Shown: positions 27,498 through 36,927 of the stretch, in pieces
How positions within the stretch are numbered: the first letter of the stretch is position 1
How the letters are laid out: every line of letters begins with the position of its first letter
Source: Viridibacillus sp050279675
GTDB lineage: Bacteria > Bacillota > Bacilli > Bacillales_A > Planococcaceae
NCBI RefSeq assembly: GCF_050279675.1
Contig: NZ_JBNNUK010000001.1
Coordinates: 717,915-781,914 of the forward strand
DNA length: 64,000 nt
Reading direction: 5' to 3'
The notes under the pieces: model-generated
The model's input: the letters and a program-made list of their open reading frames with translations, nothing else
Told to the model about the DNA's origin: nothing
Databases searched by the model: none
Program-made: the position numbers and the translations under genes

Positions 27498-28458
27498 CAT
27501 CTTATTAGAAGTAAAGAATCTTAAAAAGCATTTTGTACAAAACAAAGGTATTCTGAAAGGGAAAAAAAGCGTTGTTAAAGCAGTAGATGGTGTTGATTTC
27601 TTTATATTTAAAGGTGAGACTTTAGGAATAGTAGGAGAGAGTGGTTGTGGAAAATCTACAACAGGTAAGATGATTATGCAATTATTGGAACCTACGGAGG
27701 GGGAAGTATTCTTCGAGGGTACAGATATTGTGAAAATGCCACAAAGTGACATTCGTCATTTACGAAAAGAATTTCAAATGATATTTCAAGATCCTTACGC
27801 CTCATTAAATCCAGGCATGAAAGTTAGAGAAATTTTACGTGAACCTTTCATCATTCATGGCTATAACAGAAAAGACATAGATGCTAAAGTAACAGAGTTA
27901 TTAAAAGTTGTTGGATTAAATACCTATCATGCTGACAGATACCCACATGAATTTAGTGGAGGACAGAGACAAAGGATTGGTATAGCTAGGGCACTTGCAC
28001 TCAACCCAAAGCTAATTGTAGCAGATGAGCCTGTTTCAGCTTTGGATGTATCGATTCAATCACAAATATTAAACTTAATGAAAGATTTACAAAAGAGTTT
28101 TAACCTGACATATCTTTTTATTGCACATGATTTAAGTGTTGTAGAACATATAAGTGACCGTATTGCGGTAATGTATTTAGGGAATATAGTAGAATTAGCA
28201 GATAAACAAAGCTTATATAAGGAACCATTACACCCTTATACACAAGCCCTATTATCAGCTATACCTGTTCCAAACCCAAAAATGAAAAAAGAAAGAATTA
28301 TATTAAAGGGCGATATTCCTAGTCCAGCAGATCCACCAAAAGGTTGTGTGTTCCATACTAGATGTCCACTTGTAATGGAATCATGCAAAACTATAAAACC
28401 TCAACTTAAAGAAGTAGAAAGCAATCATTTTGTTGCCTGTCACTTGTATAACAAATAA
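27490..28458 (+). CDS. Peptide ABC transporter ATPase (DppF/OppF type)
   Basis: Second ATPase of 322 residues, with Walker A GESGCGKST, signature FSGGQRQRIG, Walker B LIVADEPVSALD, H-loop IAHD and the C-terminal FHTRCPLV segment. It completes a full binding protein, two permeases, two ATPases transporter. Last gene of the operon, followed by a hairpin with a T run. Confidence 0.93.
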   Translation: MTDILLEVKNLKKHFVQNKGILKGKKSVVKAVDGVDFFIFKGETLGIVGESGCGKSTTGKMIMQLLEPTEGEVFFEGTDIVKMPQSDIRHLRKEFQMIFQDPYASLNPGMKVREILREPFIIHGYNRKDIDAKVTELLKVVGLNTYHADRYPHEFSGGQRQRIGIARALALNPKLIVADEPVSALDVSIQSQILNLMKDLQKSFNLTYLFIAHDLSVVEHISDRIAVMYLGNIVELADKQSLYKEPLHPYTQALLSAIPVPNPKMKKERIILKGDIPSPADPPKGCVFHTRCPLVMESCKTIKPQLKEVESNHFVACHLYNK

Positions 28459-28488
28459 ATATTTTAGCTAAATATAGAAAATGGAAAA

Positions 28489-28536
28489 ATAATAGCCCCT
28501 ATTTGGACAAATCAAATGGGAGTTATTATTTTTTCC
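28489..28536 (+). terminator. Terminator after the peptide transporter operon
   Basis: AATAATAGCCCCTATTTG pairs imperfectly with CAAATGGGAGTTATTATT, then TTTT. The following 28537-28838 holds no gene I can support. Confidence 0.7.
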
Positions 28537-28838
28537 TATTATATTGTATAAAATATCAAGGGAATGAAACGACAAACCAATTAAAAATATTAGAAAATGG
28601 AGCCATGTTATACTTTTAAATAGACAAAATATAAACTATTACTGGGAAACGTATCACTAAATATCTCCATTGAAATTAAACTTTTCAAATTTAACCCTTC
28701 TTATTACACCAAAGGTTGTATCTTGAGTGTAATAAAATCAAAACCTGCTAATTAGCAATGTAGAAAAAGAAAGATGAGGGAAAATGTAATGTGGAAAACT
28801 ATTGTTCCAAATGAATTTTCTTGGAATTGAAATATAGA

Positions 28839-29054
28839 TTAATCCCGAAACAATTCATCCATCAAATCAGCTACTTCTCTACCCAATTGTTTTTTTTCTT
28901 CTGAATCAATTGTTATCTCTCCATTTTCAAACAGTAATACATCTCCTATTTGAACACCTTTAGGTAATTGAGTAAGAAAAAAATCTTTCATACCATTTTG
29001 AAATTCAACAACAGCAATGCCCCCTTCAAAACGATCAATGATTCCTTTTTTCAT
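28839..29054 (-). CDS. DUF3006 domain protein
   Basis: Small protein of 71 residues: a beta-barrel-like DUF3006 domain (MKKGIIDRFEGGIAVVEF) with an acidic tail. Function unknown; in Bacilli it is often found beside competence-type ComEC/MBL genes, none of which is here. AAGGAGTGA precedes the ATG. It lies 52 bp downstream of the acetyltransferase gene, probably co-transcribed. Confidence 0.82.
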   Translation of the reverse strand: MKKGIIDRFEGGIAVVEFQNGMKDFFLTQLPKGVQIGDVLLFENGEITIDSEEKKQLGREVADLMDELFRD

Positions 29055-29106
29055 GCTGAGTCACTCCTTAAAAATAGAGTAAAAACAAACAAAATAACTT
29101 TAAGGC

Positions 29107-29880
29107 TTATTTTTTATAATCGATAAAGTAAGTATCATAAGACTCTTTAAAAATATATCCGAGCTTTTGAGCTAATTTAACAGATTCTATATTAGCACCA
29201 TCCCAACTAGGATATATTCCTCTGTTAAGACAATCTAATATCAAGGCAGAAGCTGTTATGGTTGCTAAGCCTTTTCTAGTATGATCAGGGTGTGTAGCAA
29301 CTTCAATTTCAATGCCTTCATCATAAATACTAAATGATGTGGCCCCACATACAGCTTTCCCTTCATTTAAAATTGCAAAACCTACCCCTCTATCTATAAA
29401 GTCTTCTATAGAATTAAACTGACTTACAAAGTCTTCAGAAAGTTCATGAAGAGATGGTTCATTCACGATGGTCTCATCTATTTTTTTTAGCTCATAACCT
29501 TTAGGTAGTATAGATAATAAGTTCTTTATATAGCGCACATCTAGATGTTCAGGAACTTTTTCAAATCTATATCGTTGGAATTTTTCTATAGATCCATTAT
29601 GTAGTTTTTCAAGTAGCATTTTCCACTCATCAGAATTAACAATTGCAAGTGTATAATCAGGTAGATTAAATAATAGTTCTTCAGCTTCCTTGGTATTCGG
29701 ATTTCCAGCATAAAATACAAAAATCCCCACCGTTATTTGTGCTACTTTTGGATTTTCAAGATCGTCTACCCAAGCAGTACCCATATGTCCTTGCAGACAT
29801 GAAAGAATAATAGTACTATCCATATTTTCGAACATTGGTACTAATTTTTTTCTTACATTGATATCAGCTTCATAAATCAT
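29107..29880 (-). CDS. GNAT-family N-acetyltransferase
   Basis: The 257-residue protein has a C-terminal GNAT fold (about 160-255). The acetyl-CoA loop region ATHPDHTRKGLATITASAL and the final YIFKESYDTYFI strand are visible. The N-terminal half fits the GNAT_acetyltran group common in Bacillus. Substrate unknown. It is first of a two-gene minus-strand unit with the DUF3006 gene. Confidence 0.85.
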   Translation of the reverse strand: MIYEADINVRKKLVPMFENMDSTIILSCLQGHMGTAWVDDLENPKVAQITVGIFVFYAGNPNTKEAEELLFNLPDYTLAIVNSDEWKMLLEKLHNGSIEKFQRYRFEKVPEHLDVRYIKNLLSILPKGYELKKIDETIVNEPSLHELSEDFVSQFNSIEDFIDRGVGFAILNEGKAVCGATSFSIYDEGIEIEVATHPDHTRKGLATITASALILDCLNRGIYPSWDGANIESVKLAQKLGYIFKESYDTYFIDYKK

Positions 29881-30164
29881 TCAATTCCTACTTTCCTCAC
29901 AAAATATTTTAAATAACCCTTTTTATCAATATTATCATTATTTTTCCATTTACGATAACTAATTTATTTTTTCGCATGATGATTACAACTACATTTTAGA
30001 AAAATAAATTTATATACGTATTGTCTTTTTAACTCAAATTGTAGAGAAAATGAATAATAAAATGTAATTTTAGCAGAGAATTGTAAAGGATATATAAATG
30101 ATAAAGTATTGGCAGTTCGTTATAATAAATTTAATGGAACGCCATACAGAAAGAATGTGATAAT

Positions 30165-30332
30165 ATGAATCGCAATATAGTAGGATCCATTATATTATTC
30201 CTTGGTATACTTACTATAGCAGGGAAATTTTTCTTTCGTAATATAGAGTATAGTGAAGCGTTATCTTGGGGGGGATTAGCGCTGACGATATTAGGTGCGT
30301 TTGTAATAAGTGAGAAAAAGGGGAGTCAGTAA
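30165..30332 (+). CDS. Two-span small membrane protein (55 residues)
   Basis: ATG 30165 to TAA 30330-30332, 55 codons: MNRNIVGSIILFLGILTIAG, a short charged loop, a second hydrophobic segment (about 34-48) and a lysine-rich end. Its stop overlaps the ATG of the nitronate monooxygenase gene (TAATG), which argues for real translation and coupling. The Shine-Dalgarno is weak (GAAAG). Unknown function. Confidence 0.65.
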   Translation: MNRNIVGSIILFLGILTIAGKFFFRNIEYSEALSWGGLALTILGAFVISEKKGSQ

Positions 30333-31360
30333 TGGAGTCTTTGTTTGTTCAAAATATTTTAGGGATAGATAAACCAATCGTGCAAGCACCGATGGCTGGA
30401 GTGACGACGCCTGAATTTGTAGCAGCATGTGCAAATGCAGGTATTTTAGGTTCTATTGGTGCTGGATATTTAACTGCAGAAGCGACTAGAAATTGTATTC
30501 TAGAAGTAAAATCTTTGACTGACAAATCTTTCTCAGTAAATTTATTTGTACCTGAACAGGTTGATACTACTGAAGAACAAATTGCACAAGCGTATGAGGC
30601 ATTAAAGCCATTTCAACAAGAACTTGGGTTGTCGGGAGAAAAGGTAGTATTATCTTCCAGTGAGTTCGCGGAACAGGTAAAAGTTGTCGTTGATGAGGGC
30701 GTGAAAATTTGCTCTTTTACTTTTGGAATACCAGATCAAGAAACAATATCCTATTTACATAAACATGAGGTTTATTGCATTGGTACTGCTACGACTGTAG
30801 AGGAAGTAATTGCGGTTGAACAAGCAGGATTAGACGCTGTTGTTTTACAAGGTGGAGAAGCAGGTGGTCATCGTGGGACGTTTTTAGAGCCTCTTATATT
30901 AAATCCAACAATGGAGTTACTTAAAAATACAATCGGCAAAATAAAGATACCCATTATTACTGCTGGGGGTATTATGACAAAACAGCATATGCTTGATTTT
31001 CTTGATGAAGGAGCAGCAGCTATTCAGATTGGTACCGCGCTACTAGCAACTAAAGAAAGTGGCGCACATCCACTACATAAAGAAGCGATTTTACAATCAG
31101 AAAAAGATGTTACAGCTTTGACAACCGCTTTTTCAGGGAAAGCTGCAAGAGGGATCGTAAATGATTTTATGACTTACATGGCTGACCAACCGATTGCTCC
31201 TTATCCAGTTCAAAATGATTTAACAAAGGAATTACGTAAAGTAGCCGGCCAACAGGGTAAAATGGAATATCTATCAATGTGGGCTGGAGAAAATTTATAT
31301 TTAGCAAAGCCAGGGACGGTTGCGGATATTGTGCATCATTTTATAAGTGAAGATTATTGA
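30332..31360 (+). CDS. Nitronate monooxygenase / FabK-like FMN enzyme
   Basis: FMN-dependent TIM barrel of 342 residues. IVQAPMAGVTTPEFVAA (17-33), the catalytic-histidine motif GGEAGGHRG (about 173-181), IITAGGI and AIQIGTALL phosphate-binding segments are all present. The family includes nitronate monooxygenases and enoyl-ACP reductase FabK; the GGHRG context and the separate fabI in this window favour nitronate monooxygenase. It is translationally coupled to a small membrane protein upstream. Confidence 0.88.
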   Translation: MESLFVQNILGIDKPIVQAPMAGVTTPEFVAACANAGILGSIGAGYLTAEATRNCILEVKSLTDKSFSVNLFVPEQVDTTEEQIAQAYEALKPFQQELGLSGEKVVLSSSEFAEQVKVVVDEGVKICSFTFGIPDQETISYLHKHEVYCIGTATTVEEVIAVEQAGLDAVVLQGGEAGGHRGTFLEPLILNPTMELLKNTIGKIKIPIITAGGIMTKQHMLDFLDEGAAAIQIGTALLATKESGAHPLHKEAILQSEKDVTALTTAFSGKAARGIVNDFMTYMADQPIAPYPVQNDLTKELRKVAGQQGKMEYLSMWAGENLYLAKPGTVADIVHHFISEDY

Positions 31361-31375
31361 TTTAGATTAATTATT

Positions 31376-31412
31376 AGGCGTCCTACATTTTTTGTAGTGC
31401 GCCTTTCGTTTA
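31376..31412 (+). terminator. Terminator after the nitronate monooxygenase gene
   Basis: AGGCG..CTACA pairs with TGTAG..CGCCT around TTTTTT, followed by TTCGTTT. Confidence 0.65.
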
Positions 31413-31454
31413 ATGAATTATTGTATTTTCATAGAAAACTAGATCAGTTAATGG

Positions 31455-31485
31455 TTGAACTTTACGTTAACGTCAATGATATACT
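31455..31485 (+). promoter_or_regulatory. MerR-type promoter with LiuR-like operator
   Basis: TTGAAC (31455-31460), exactly 19 bp, TATACT (31480-31485): the elongated spacer typical of MerR-regulated promoters. The spacer carries the dyad TTTACGTTAACGTCAA (31461-31476), close to the LiuR-type operator (TTTACGTWWACGTAAA) known for MerR regulators of acyl-CoA catabolism. The MerR gene starts 32 bp downstream, so autoregulation of the operon is likely. Confidence 0.85.
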
Positions 31486-31517
31486 GCTTCTAAGTTCTTG
31501 TTAGGATGGTGACGCTA

Positions 31518-31907
31518 TTGAGGACAATTACAGATATCGCAAAAGAATTCAAAGTAACGACACGGACCATTCGCTATTACGAGGAACTCGGTTTATTGTC
31601 TCCACAACGGACAGATGCAAAAAAAAGAATGTACACAAATTCGGATTATGCAAAGCTAAAGCTGATTTTCAGAGGTAAGAGATACGGGTTTTCACTCGAC
31701 GAAATCAAAGAAATGGTTTTACTATTTGACAAGGATAGAACAGGGAAGAAACAACTTGAAAGAACAGTTGCATTTGGAAAATTAAAAATGGCTGAAATTG
31801 ATGAGAAAATGAGGGAGTTACAGGAAATTCGAGATGAATTGGAAACTCTGCATCTTGATTTTACTGAAAAATTAAATATTTTAAAAGGGGGCAGTGATAT
31901 TGAATAG
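31518..31907 (+). CDS. MerR-family regulator (LiuR-like)
   Basis: The 129-residue protein has an N-terminal MerR winged helix (VTTRTIRYYEELGLLSPQRT), then a coiled-coil dimer helix. The TTG at 31518 is chosen because the only Shine-Dalgarno-like stretch, AGGATGGTGA (31503-31512), lies 5 nt before it; the ATG at 31506 sits inside that stretch. It overlaps the ligase gene by 8 bp and heads an operon for acyl-CoA activation and dehydrogenation. No metal-binding cysteines are seen, fitting an acyl-CoA sensor. Confidence 0.85.
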   Translation: MRTITDIAKEFKVTTRTIRYYEELGLLSPQRTDAKKRMYTNSDYAKLKLIFRGKRYGFSLDEIKEMVLLFDKDRTGKKQLERTVAFGKLKMAEIDEKMRELQEIRDELETLHLDFTEKLNILKGGSDIE

Positions 31908-33405
31908 TTCACAATTATTAACGCGCAATGCAAGAAAGTATCCACATGTGGAAGCTGTTGTGAGTCAAGGCAAGCGAGTCAATTTCAAAGAGTTAAATCA
32001 ACTAGTTAATCAATTTGCTAATGCTTTACAAGAGAAGCAAATTAAACAGGGAGATAAAGTTGTCTTATTTATGCCGAATGTTGTTGAATTTATGATTAGC
32101 TATTTTGCAGTACAACGTCTAGGAGCTGTAATTGTACCAATCAATGCAAAGTTTTCAACAAAAGAAGTGGAATATATTGTTGAACATTCGGATGCAACCG
32201 CTTTCATTGCGCATGAACTTTTATTTCCTGTAGTCAAAAAGCTACAAAATCTAGGTTTACTAATTAAAACAGGTGCTGAAGAAGATGGATGGTTAAGCTT
32301 CGAGCAATTAGTAGCTACTGGTAAAGATAACGAAATAAATTGTTCGTTAAAAGAAGATGATGAATCAACTATTCTCTATACTTCTGGTACGACTGGTAAT
32401 CCAAAAGGGGTACTATTCAGTTATCGAAATATATTAACAGTTGCCCAGATGATCTGTGTAGAAATGGAGATGAAGCCAGAGAGCAGGTTACTCCTTATGA
32501 TGCCACTTAGTCACTCTGCTCCCTTACACTTATTTTTAATGGCTGGAATGATTGTTGGAGCAACCGCTGTATTAACACCAACTTTCACACCAGATCTTTT
32601 CATCGATACGGTTGTTGAAGAGAAGACAACGCATTTCTTTGGAGCACCGGTTGCATATCTATTAACAGCACAAAATCCAAAGTTAAGTGATGCTGACCTT
32701 TCTTCAATGAAATGGTGGGTATATGGTGGTGCCCCAGTATCTAAAAAAGAAGTAGAGTTCATACAACGCGCTTTTAAAACTGACAATTTGGTATGTGTAT
32801 ATGGTTTAACAGAAGCAGGGCCAAGTGGTTCGATTTTATTGGCACATGAACATGAAAATAAGGCAGGGAGCATAGGGCACCGTGCACCACTCCATACCGA
32901 ATTGCGCATAGTTAACGATAATGGTGAGGATGTAGCAGTTGGAGAAGTAGGTGAAATTGTTCTATTAGGTGAAGGTAATATGCTAGGTTACTATAAGAAT
33001 GAAGAGGCAACTAAAGCAGCATTTATAGGTGACTGGTTGAAAACTGGTGACTTAGCTAGATTTGATGAAGACGGGTACATTTGGGTTGTTGATAGAAAAA
33101 AAGATTTAATTATTTCAGGAGGGGTTAATATTTATCCAAAAGAGATTGAAGAACAATTATTGCAATATGCTAGTATTCATGAAGTTGCAGTAGTAGGAGT
33201 TCCTCATCCTGAATGGGGGGAAACTGTAAAAGCTGTATTTGCTTCAACTGAACAAGTGGATGTAGAGGAGTTAAAGTCTTATTTAACTGAGCATTTAGCG
33301 AAATTTAAAGTGCCGAGACTATTTGAGCAAGTCGAATCCTTACCAAGAAATGCGTCAGGTAAAATATTGAAACAGCCTCTAAGAAATGTAGGTGTAGTTC
33401 AATGA
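31900..33405 (+). CDS. Acyl-CoA synthetase (AMP-forming)
   Basis: Activates a carboxylic acid to its CoA ester through an acyl-AMP. The 501-residue protein has the P-loop TILYTSGTTGNPKGV (near 151-165), YGLTEAGPSG, TGDLARFDEDGYIWVVDRKK and the catalytic lysine in SGKILKQPLR. The TTG at 31900 has AAAAGGGGG 8 nt upstream; an in-frame GTG at 31894 is too close. Substrate (medium/long-chain or branched acid) is unknown. It sits between the MerR gene and an acyl-CoA dehydrogenase. Confidence 0.9.
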   Translation: MNSSQLLTRNARKYPHVEAVVSQGKRVNFKELNQLVNQFANALQEKQIKQGDKVVLFMPNVVEFMISYFAVQRLGAVIVPINAKFSTKEVEYIVEHSDATAFIAHELLFPVVKKLQNLGLLIKTGAEEDGWLSFEQLVATGKDNEINCSLKEDDESTILYTSGTTGNPKGVLFSYRNILTVAQMICVEMEMKPESRLLLMMPLSHSAPLHLFLMAGMIVGATAVLTPTFTPDLFIDTVVEEKTTHFFGAPVAYLLTAQNPKLSDADLSSMKWWVYGGAPVSKKEVEFIQRAFKTDNLVCVYGLTEAGPSGSILLAHEHENKAGSIGHRAPLHTELRIVNDNGEDVAVGEVGEIVLLGEGNMLGYYKNEEATKAAFIGDWLKTGDLARFDEDGYIWVVDRKKDLIISGGVNIYPKEIEEQLLQYASIHEVAVVGVPHPEWGETVKAVFASTEQVDVEELKSYLTEHLAKFKVPRLFEQVESLPRNASGKILKQPLRNVGVVQ

Positions 33406-35072
33406 AAGTATTACAAGGTGTAACTGAGCAAACTGACCGAAACTTCTTTCATGATAATCAAACTTTACAACTTATACTAGAAAAATCATTAGATGCAGAT
33501 TTTTTAGATTATGCTAACCGGGAATTATCTATTTTTGGTGAATTATGTGCGAACGACATCGACTTACGTGCAAAACATACTGATCGTGAAGGCGAACCAA
33601 AATTGAAACGCTATGATAAATATGGTGAAGAAGTTTCTGAAGTATGGGTTAATGATGGCTATAAAAAAACGATACAGGAAACTTATGATACAGGGATTGT
33701 GGGCTATGTGCATAAGGAAATTCCAGCTCTTGGAGTGAAAGGAAATTACACATATAGCTTTGCTCAAGGCTATTTATTATCCCATGCTGAGCCGGGCTTT
33801 TATTGTCCTGTAACTTTAACTATGGCTACAGCTTATTTATTAGACCATTATGCAGATGAAGCATTAAAAGAGCGTTTTTTAACACCAGTTTGTTCTACAG
33901 GGGAAGGTCCCTTATTTGAAGGGGCTACGTTTTTAACAGAAAGACAAGGCGGTTCAGACGTTGGTGCCAATGTTGTAAAAGCAATAAAAGAAGGCAACAA
34001 CTTCCGATTATATGGTGAAAAATATTTCGCATCGAACGCAGGAATGTGCGGAGTTGCTATGGTACTTGCACGTATTGAAGAGGCACCAGGAGGTTCGAGA
34101 GGATTAACATTATTTGCAGTACCTTGGCGAAAGGACAACGGCGAAGTCAATCATTTACGGGTGCGTCGTCTGAAAGATAAACTAGGTGTTAGGGCAGTAC
34201 CTTCAGGTGAAGTAGAATTTGATGGAGCTGAAGCTTATGTTGTTGGAGATCCTACTAGAGGATTTTACTATATGATGGAAGCTTTAAATCTCTCACGGAT
34301 TTGTAATGCGGTTGCATCTATTGGTATTATGCGCAGAGCATTACTTGAGGCAAAAGACTATGCAACCCGTAGAAATGCATTTGGCAAGAGATTGGCCGAT
34401 TTTCCAATGGTGCGAGATACATTAAGTAAGCTTGCAGCAACACTTCATGTGGAAGTAGCAACCGTATTTGATTTGATTGGACTTTATGACAAAGTGACAG
34501 CGGGTGAAGCCACGGAACAAGAAGTGATATTGAATCGCTTGTATATCGCTATTATGAAAAAGGAAACAGCTGAGCAAGCAATTCATTTTGCGCATGAAGC
34601 AATCGAAATGCATGGTGGAAATGGCTATATTGAGGATTTTGTGACACCAAGATTATTACGTGATGCGCAAGTTCTTACGGTTTGGGAAGGAACTGCGAAT
34701 ATTCTAGGATTAGAATTAATCCGTCTAGTAAATAAATACTCAGCACATATTGTTTTCACGGATGTTATGCAAAAACGCCTACAGCAAATTGCAAACAGTG
34801 AGCAAAAACAAATTGTCGTTAATCAGCTAAAATTATTAACAGAAGAACTTTCTAAATTCGCGGGTTTAGATGCCGATTTACAAAGCTTTGAGGCAAAAAA
34901 ATTAGCAAAGAAAATGGCGCATGTTTATGAAAGTGTAATAGCGATCGAATGGGCAGTAAAACATGGTAGACGATATGAGAAACTTGCTGAAGTGTATTTA
35001 GATGAGGTGTGGTCTTTAAGGGAAATAGGGGACCCGATGAAAACAGTACAATATTTTGAAGAGATTGTATAA
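33402..35072 (+). CDS. Acyl-CoA dehydrogenase, AidB-like subgroup
   Basis: FAD enzyme of 556 residues, longer than the usual 380-residue dehydrogenases and with the AidB-type N-terminal extension. FAD-contact segment LTERQGGSDVGAN (about 178-190), RRNAFGKRLADFP and the C-terminal EMHGGNGYIEDF are visible. It overlaps the synthetase by 4 bp (ATGA). With the synthetase it would activate and oxidise a fatty or branched acid. It ends in a strong terminator. Confidence 0.88.
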   Translation: MKVLQGVTEQTDRNFFHDNQTLQLILEKSLDADFLDYANRELSIFGELCANDIDLRAKHTDREGEPKLKRYDKYGEEVSEVWVNDGYKKTIQETYDTGIVGYVHKEIPALGVKGNYTYSFAQGYLLSHAEPGFYCPVTLTMATAYLLDHYADEALKERFLTPVCSTGEGPLFEGATFLTERQGGSDVGANVVKAIKEGNNFRLYGEKYFASNAGMCGVAMVLARIEEAPGGSRGLTLFAVPWRKDNGEVNHLRVRRLKDKLGVRAVPSGEVEFDGAEAYVVGDPTRGFYYMMEALNLSRICNAVASIGIMRRALLEAKDYATRRNAFGKRLADFPMVRDTLSKLAATLHVEVATVFDLIGLYDKVTAGEATEQEVILNRLYIAIMKKETAEQAIHFAHEAIEMHGGNGYIEDFVTPRLLRDAQVLTVWEGTANILGLELIRLVNKYSAHIVFTDVMQKRLQQIANSEQKQIVVNQLKLLTEELSKFAGLDADLQSFEAKKLAKKMAHVYESVIAIEWAVKHGRRYEKLAEVYLDEVWSLREIGDPMKTVQYFEEIV

Positions 35073-35106
35073 AGGAAGTGGGTCTGTCTAATATGGCCCC
35101 AAAAAT

Positions 35107-35151
35107 AAAATCCCCAAAGAAAAACGTACTGTTTTTCTTTGGGGATTTTTT
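35107..35151 (+). terminator. Strong terminator after the acyl-CoA operon
   Basis: AATCCCCAAAGAAAAA and TTTTTCTTTGGGGATT arms with a 7-base loop, then TTTT. Confidence 0.92.
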
Positions 35152-35585
35152 CGTTTTTCCCTATTTTTATTAAATTGTGGGCAATTGTCAAAATGCCGAA
35201 CTTAGTCATTTACTTCTTTTTACGAGAAGGGAGATTTTTTTGTATTTAAATTTGAAGAGATAGAGCTACTCTCAAAATTAAGTGTGACTTCTCTAACAAT
35301 ACTAACTAAACAGTTAATAACAGCATTAAAAAATTAATAACTTACAAATACATTCATATTCTCCTTAGAGGTACTATATATTGATTTGTTAAAAGTGAAT
35401 TTTTGTAGGAGGAAAAGAAATGAGTGTTGAATGGTTTGAAATAGCTCTTGTTTAAAGGTAAGTGTACAGCAGTTTTATTATCTCTGGAATAAATGGGATT
35501 ATATGATAATGTTAAGTTGGAGTGAAATTCATTTTTAAAAGGGTAAATCCAATTGAAAATTTAATCATTGGTGGTGTGATTCTCA
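35152..35585. other. Decayed stretch with two short open frames
   Basis: At 35239-35337 an open stretch without a start codon reads FKFEEIELLSKLSVTSLTIL and ends TALKN, with coding-like composition. At 35420-35455 an 11-codon frame (MSVEWFEIALV) has a perfect AGGAGG 7-8 nt upstream; it may be the start of a lost gene or a leader peptide. Nothing else is seen. Confidence 0.35.
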
Positions 35586-36033
35586 TTGAAAACTATTCAA
35601 AAGATGTATGAGCATTTAAATTGGGCTAATCAGCGTATTCTTGAAACATTACAAAGTATTGGAGATGAAAATCAAGACGTATGCGGTTTATTTTCCCATA
35701 TTCTATTAGCAGAAAAGTATGGATAACTAATTACAAGGATTGGACAGTTCACAACTGCCTATCTGGTCAGATGTCGAAATAGAAGTCTGTGCAGAACTTG
35801 TTAGGCAAAATGAAGAGACCTTAACTATGTTTCTTACTAATCTAGCAAATACTGACCTAGATAAATTAATTTCCTACAAAAATAGTAAAGGAAAAGAATG
35901 TAAGAATTCAGTAAGGGATATTTTAACACATGTAGTATTGCATGGGCAGTATCATCGAGGACAGATTAACTCACTACTTCGAGAAAAGGGTATTGAGCCA
36001 ATTAATGTTGACTTTATTACATTTGTGAGATAG
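35586..36033 (+). pseudogene. DinB-family protein gene broken by frameshifts
   Basis: The TTG at 35586 follows GGTGGTG and reads KMYEHLNWANQRILETLQSI to LLAEKYG, then TAA (35724-35726). From 35740 another frame carries the rest (LDSSQLPIWSD, HVVLHGQYHRGQINSLL) to 36033. The HILLAEK and HGQYHRGQ histidine motifs of the DinB four-helix metal site are both present, so the two parts belong to one gene of about 150 codons. Two small indels around 35715-35740 separate them, the first in an A run. Confidence 0.8.
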
Positions 36034-36112
36034 ATGTTTTCATATTAGTCTTGTTCAACATCAAGTTTATATAGGCAGCATATGTATAGTTAAATATGAA
36101 AGGGTGTATAGA

Positions 36113-36805
36113 ATGAATAAATATTCGATAACTGAGTTTATTAAAAATACAGAGCAAGAGGATAAAGGAGAAGGTTTTTTTGAATTAGAGACACCGCGTT
36201 TGTTAGAAGTGAACCTTGATGGACTCGTTTGGGCCAAGGCAGGTTCTATGGTCGCTTATCATGGAAGGATTAAATTTGAGCGGGAGGGTATTTTAGAGCA
36301 TGGCATTGGAGCTATGTTTAAAAAGGCTTTGACTGGTGAAGGTGCTACGCTCATGAAAGCAAATGGTCAAGGAAAGTTGTATCTTGCTGACAGTGGAAAA
36401 AAAATCATTATTTTATATTTACAGAACGAAGCAATTTATGTAAATGGAAATGACCTACTTGCATTCGAACCATCTATCAATCACAATATCAAGCTTATGA
36501 GAAAAGTAGCAGGTATGATGGCAGGTGGTTTGTTTAATGTTCGGTGCGAAGGAACGGGTATGATTGCCATTACAACCCATTATGAACCACTCACATTACG
36601 TGTAACACCAGGAAAACCAGTTATTACAGATCCAAATGCAACTGTAGCGTGGTCGGGAAACCTACAACCTGAATTTCAAACGGATATTTCACTAAAAACC
36701 TTTATTGGAAGAGGTAGTGGAGAATCGATTCAAATGAGGTTTGAAGGAGACGGTTTTGTCATTGTTCAGCCGTATGAAGAAGTTTATATGCAAACACAGA
36801 GTTAA
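36113..36805 (+). CDS. AIM24-family protein
   Basis: The 230-residue protein has the TRAP-like/AIM24 beta fold: LLEVNLDGLVWAKAGSMVAY (about 29-48), the TLMKANGQGKLYLADSG region and a glycine-rich VAGMMAGGLFN segment. The ATG at 36113 is preceded by AAAGGGTG; an in-frame GTG at 36104 overlaps it. In bacteria the function is unknown. It stands alone downstream of the broken DinB gene. Confidence 0.87.
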   Translation: MNKYSITEFIKNTEQEDKGEGFFELETPRLLEVNLDGLVWAKAGSMVAYHGRIKFEREGILEHGIGAMFKKALTGEGATLMKANGQGKLYLADSGKKIIILYLQNEAIYVNGNDLLAFEPSINHNIKLMRKVAGMMAGGLFNVRCEGTGMIAITTHYEPLTLRVTPGKPVITDPNATVAWSGNLQPEFQTDISLKTFIGRGSGESIQMRFEGDGFVIVQPYEEVYMQTQS

Positions 36806-36927
36806 AGGCTTTCAAGCGAATAAATATCCTTTCATTCTACTTATCTTTTTGACACAATTCATTTCAGCAAACAATAGTTACGGTTCACTTCCATTCTTAA
36901 TCTTAGGCGCTACTGTTGATTTAAAAT

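Noticed and set aside
30332..31360. FabK enoyl-ACP reductase
   Set aside because: FabI is encoded at 46130 and the context does not include other fatty-acid synthesis genes; nitronate monooxygenase is the better name, though the fold is shared.
35740..36033. 97-codon frame as a complete gene
   Set aside because: It holds only the C-terminal half of a DinB domain; the N-terminal half is in the neighbouring frame from 35586.
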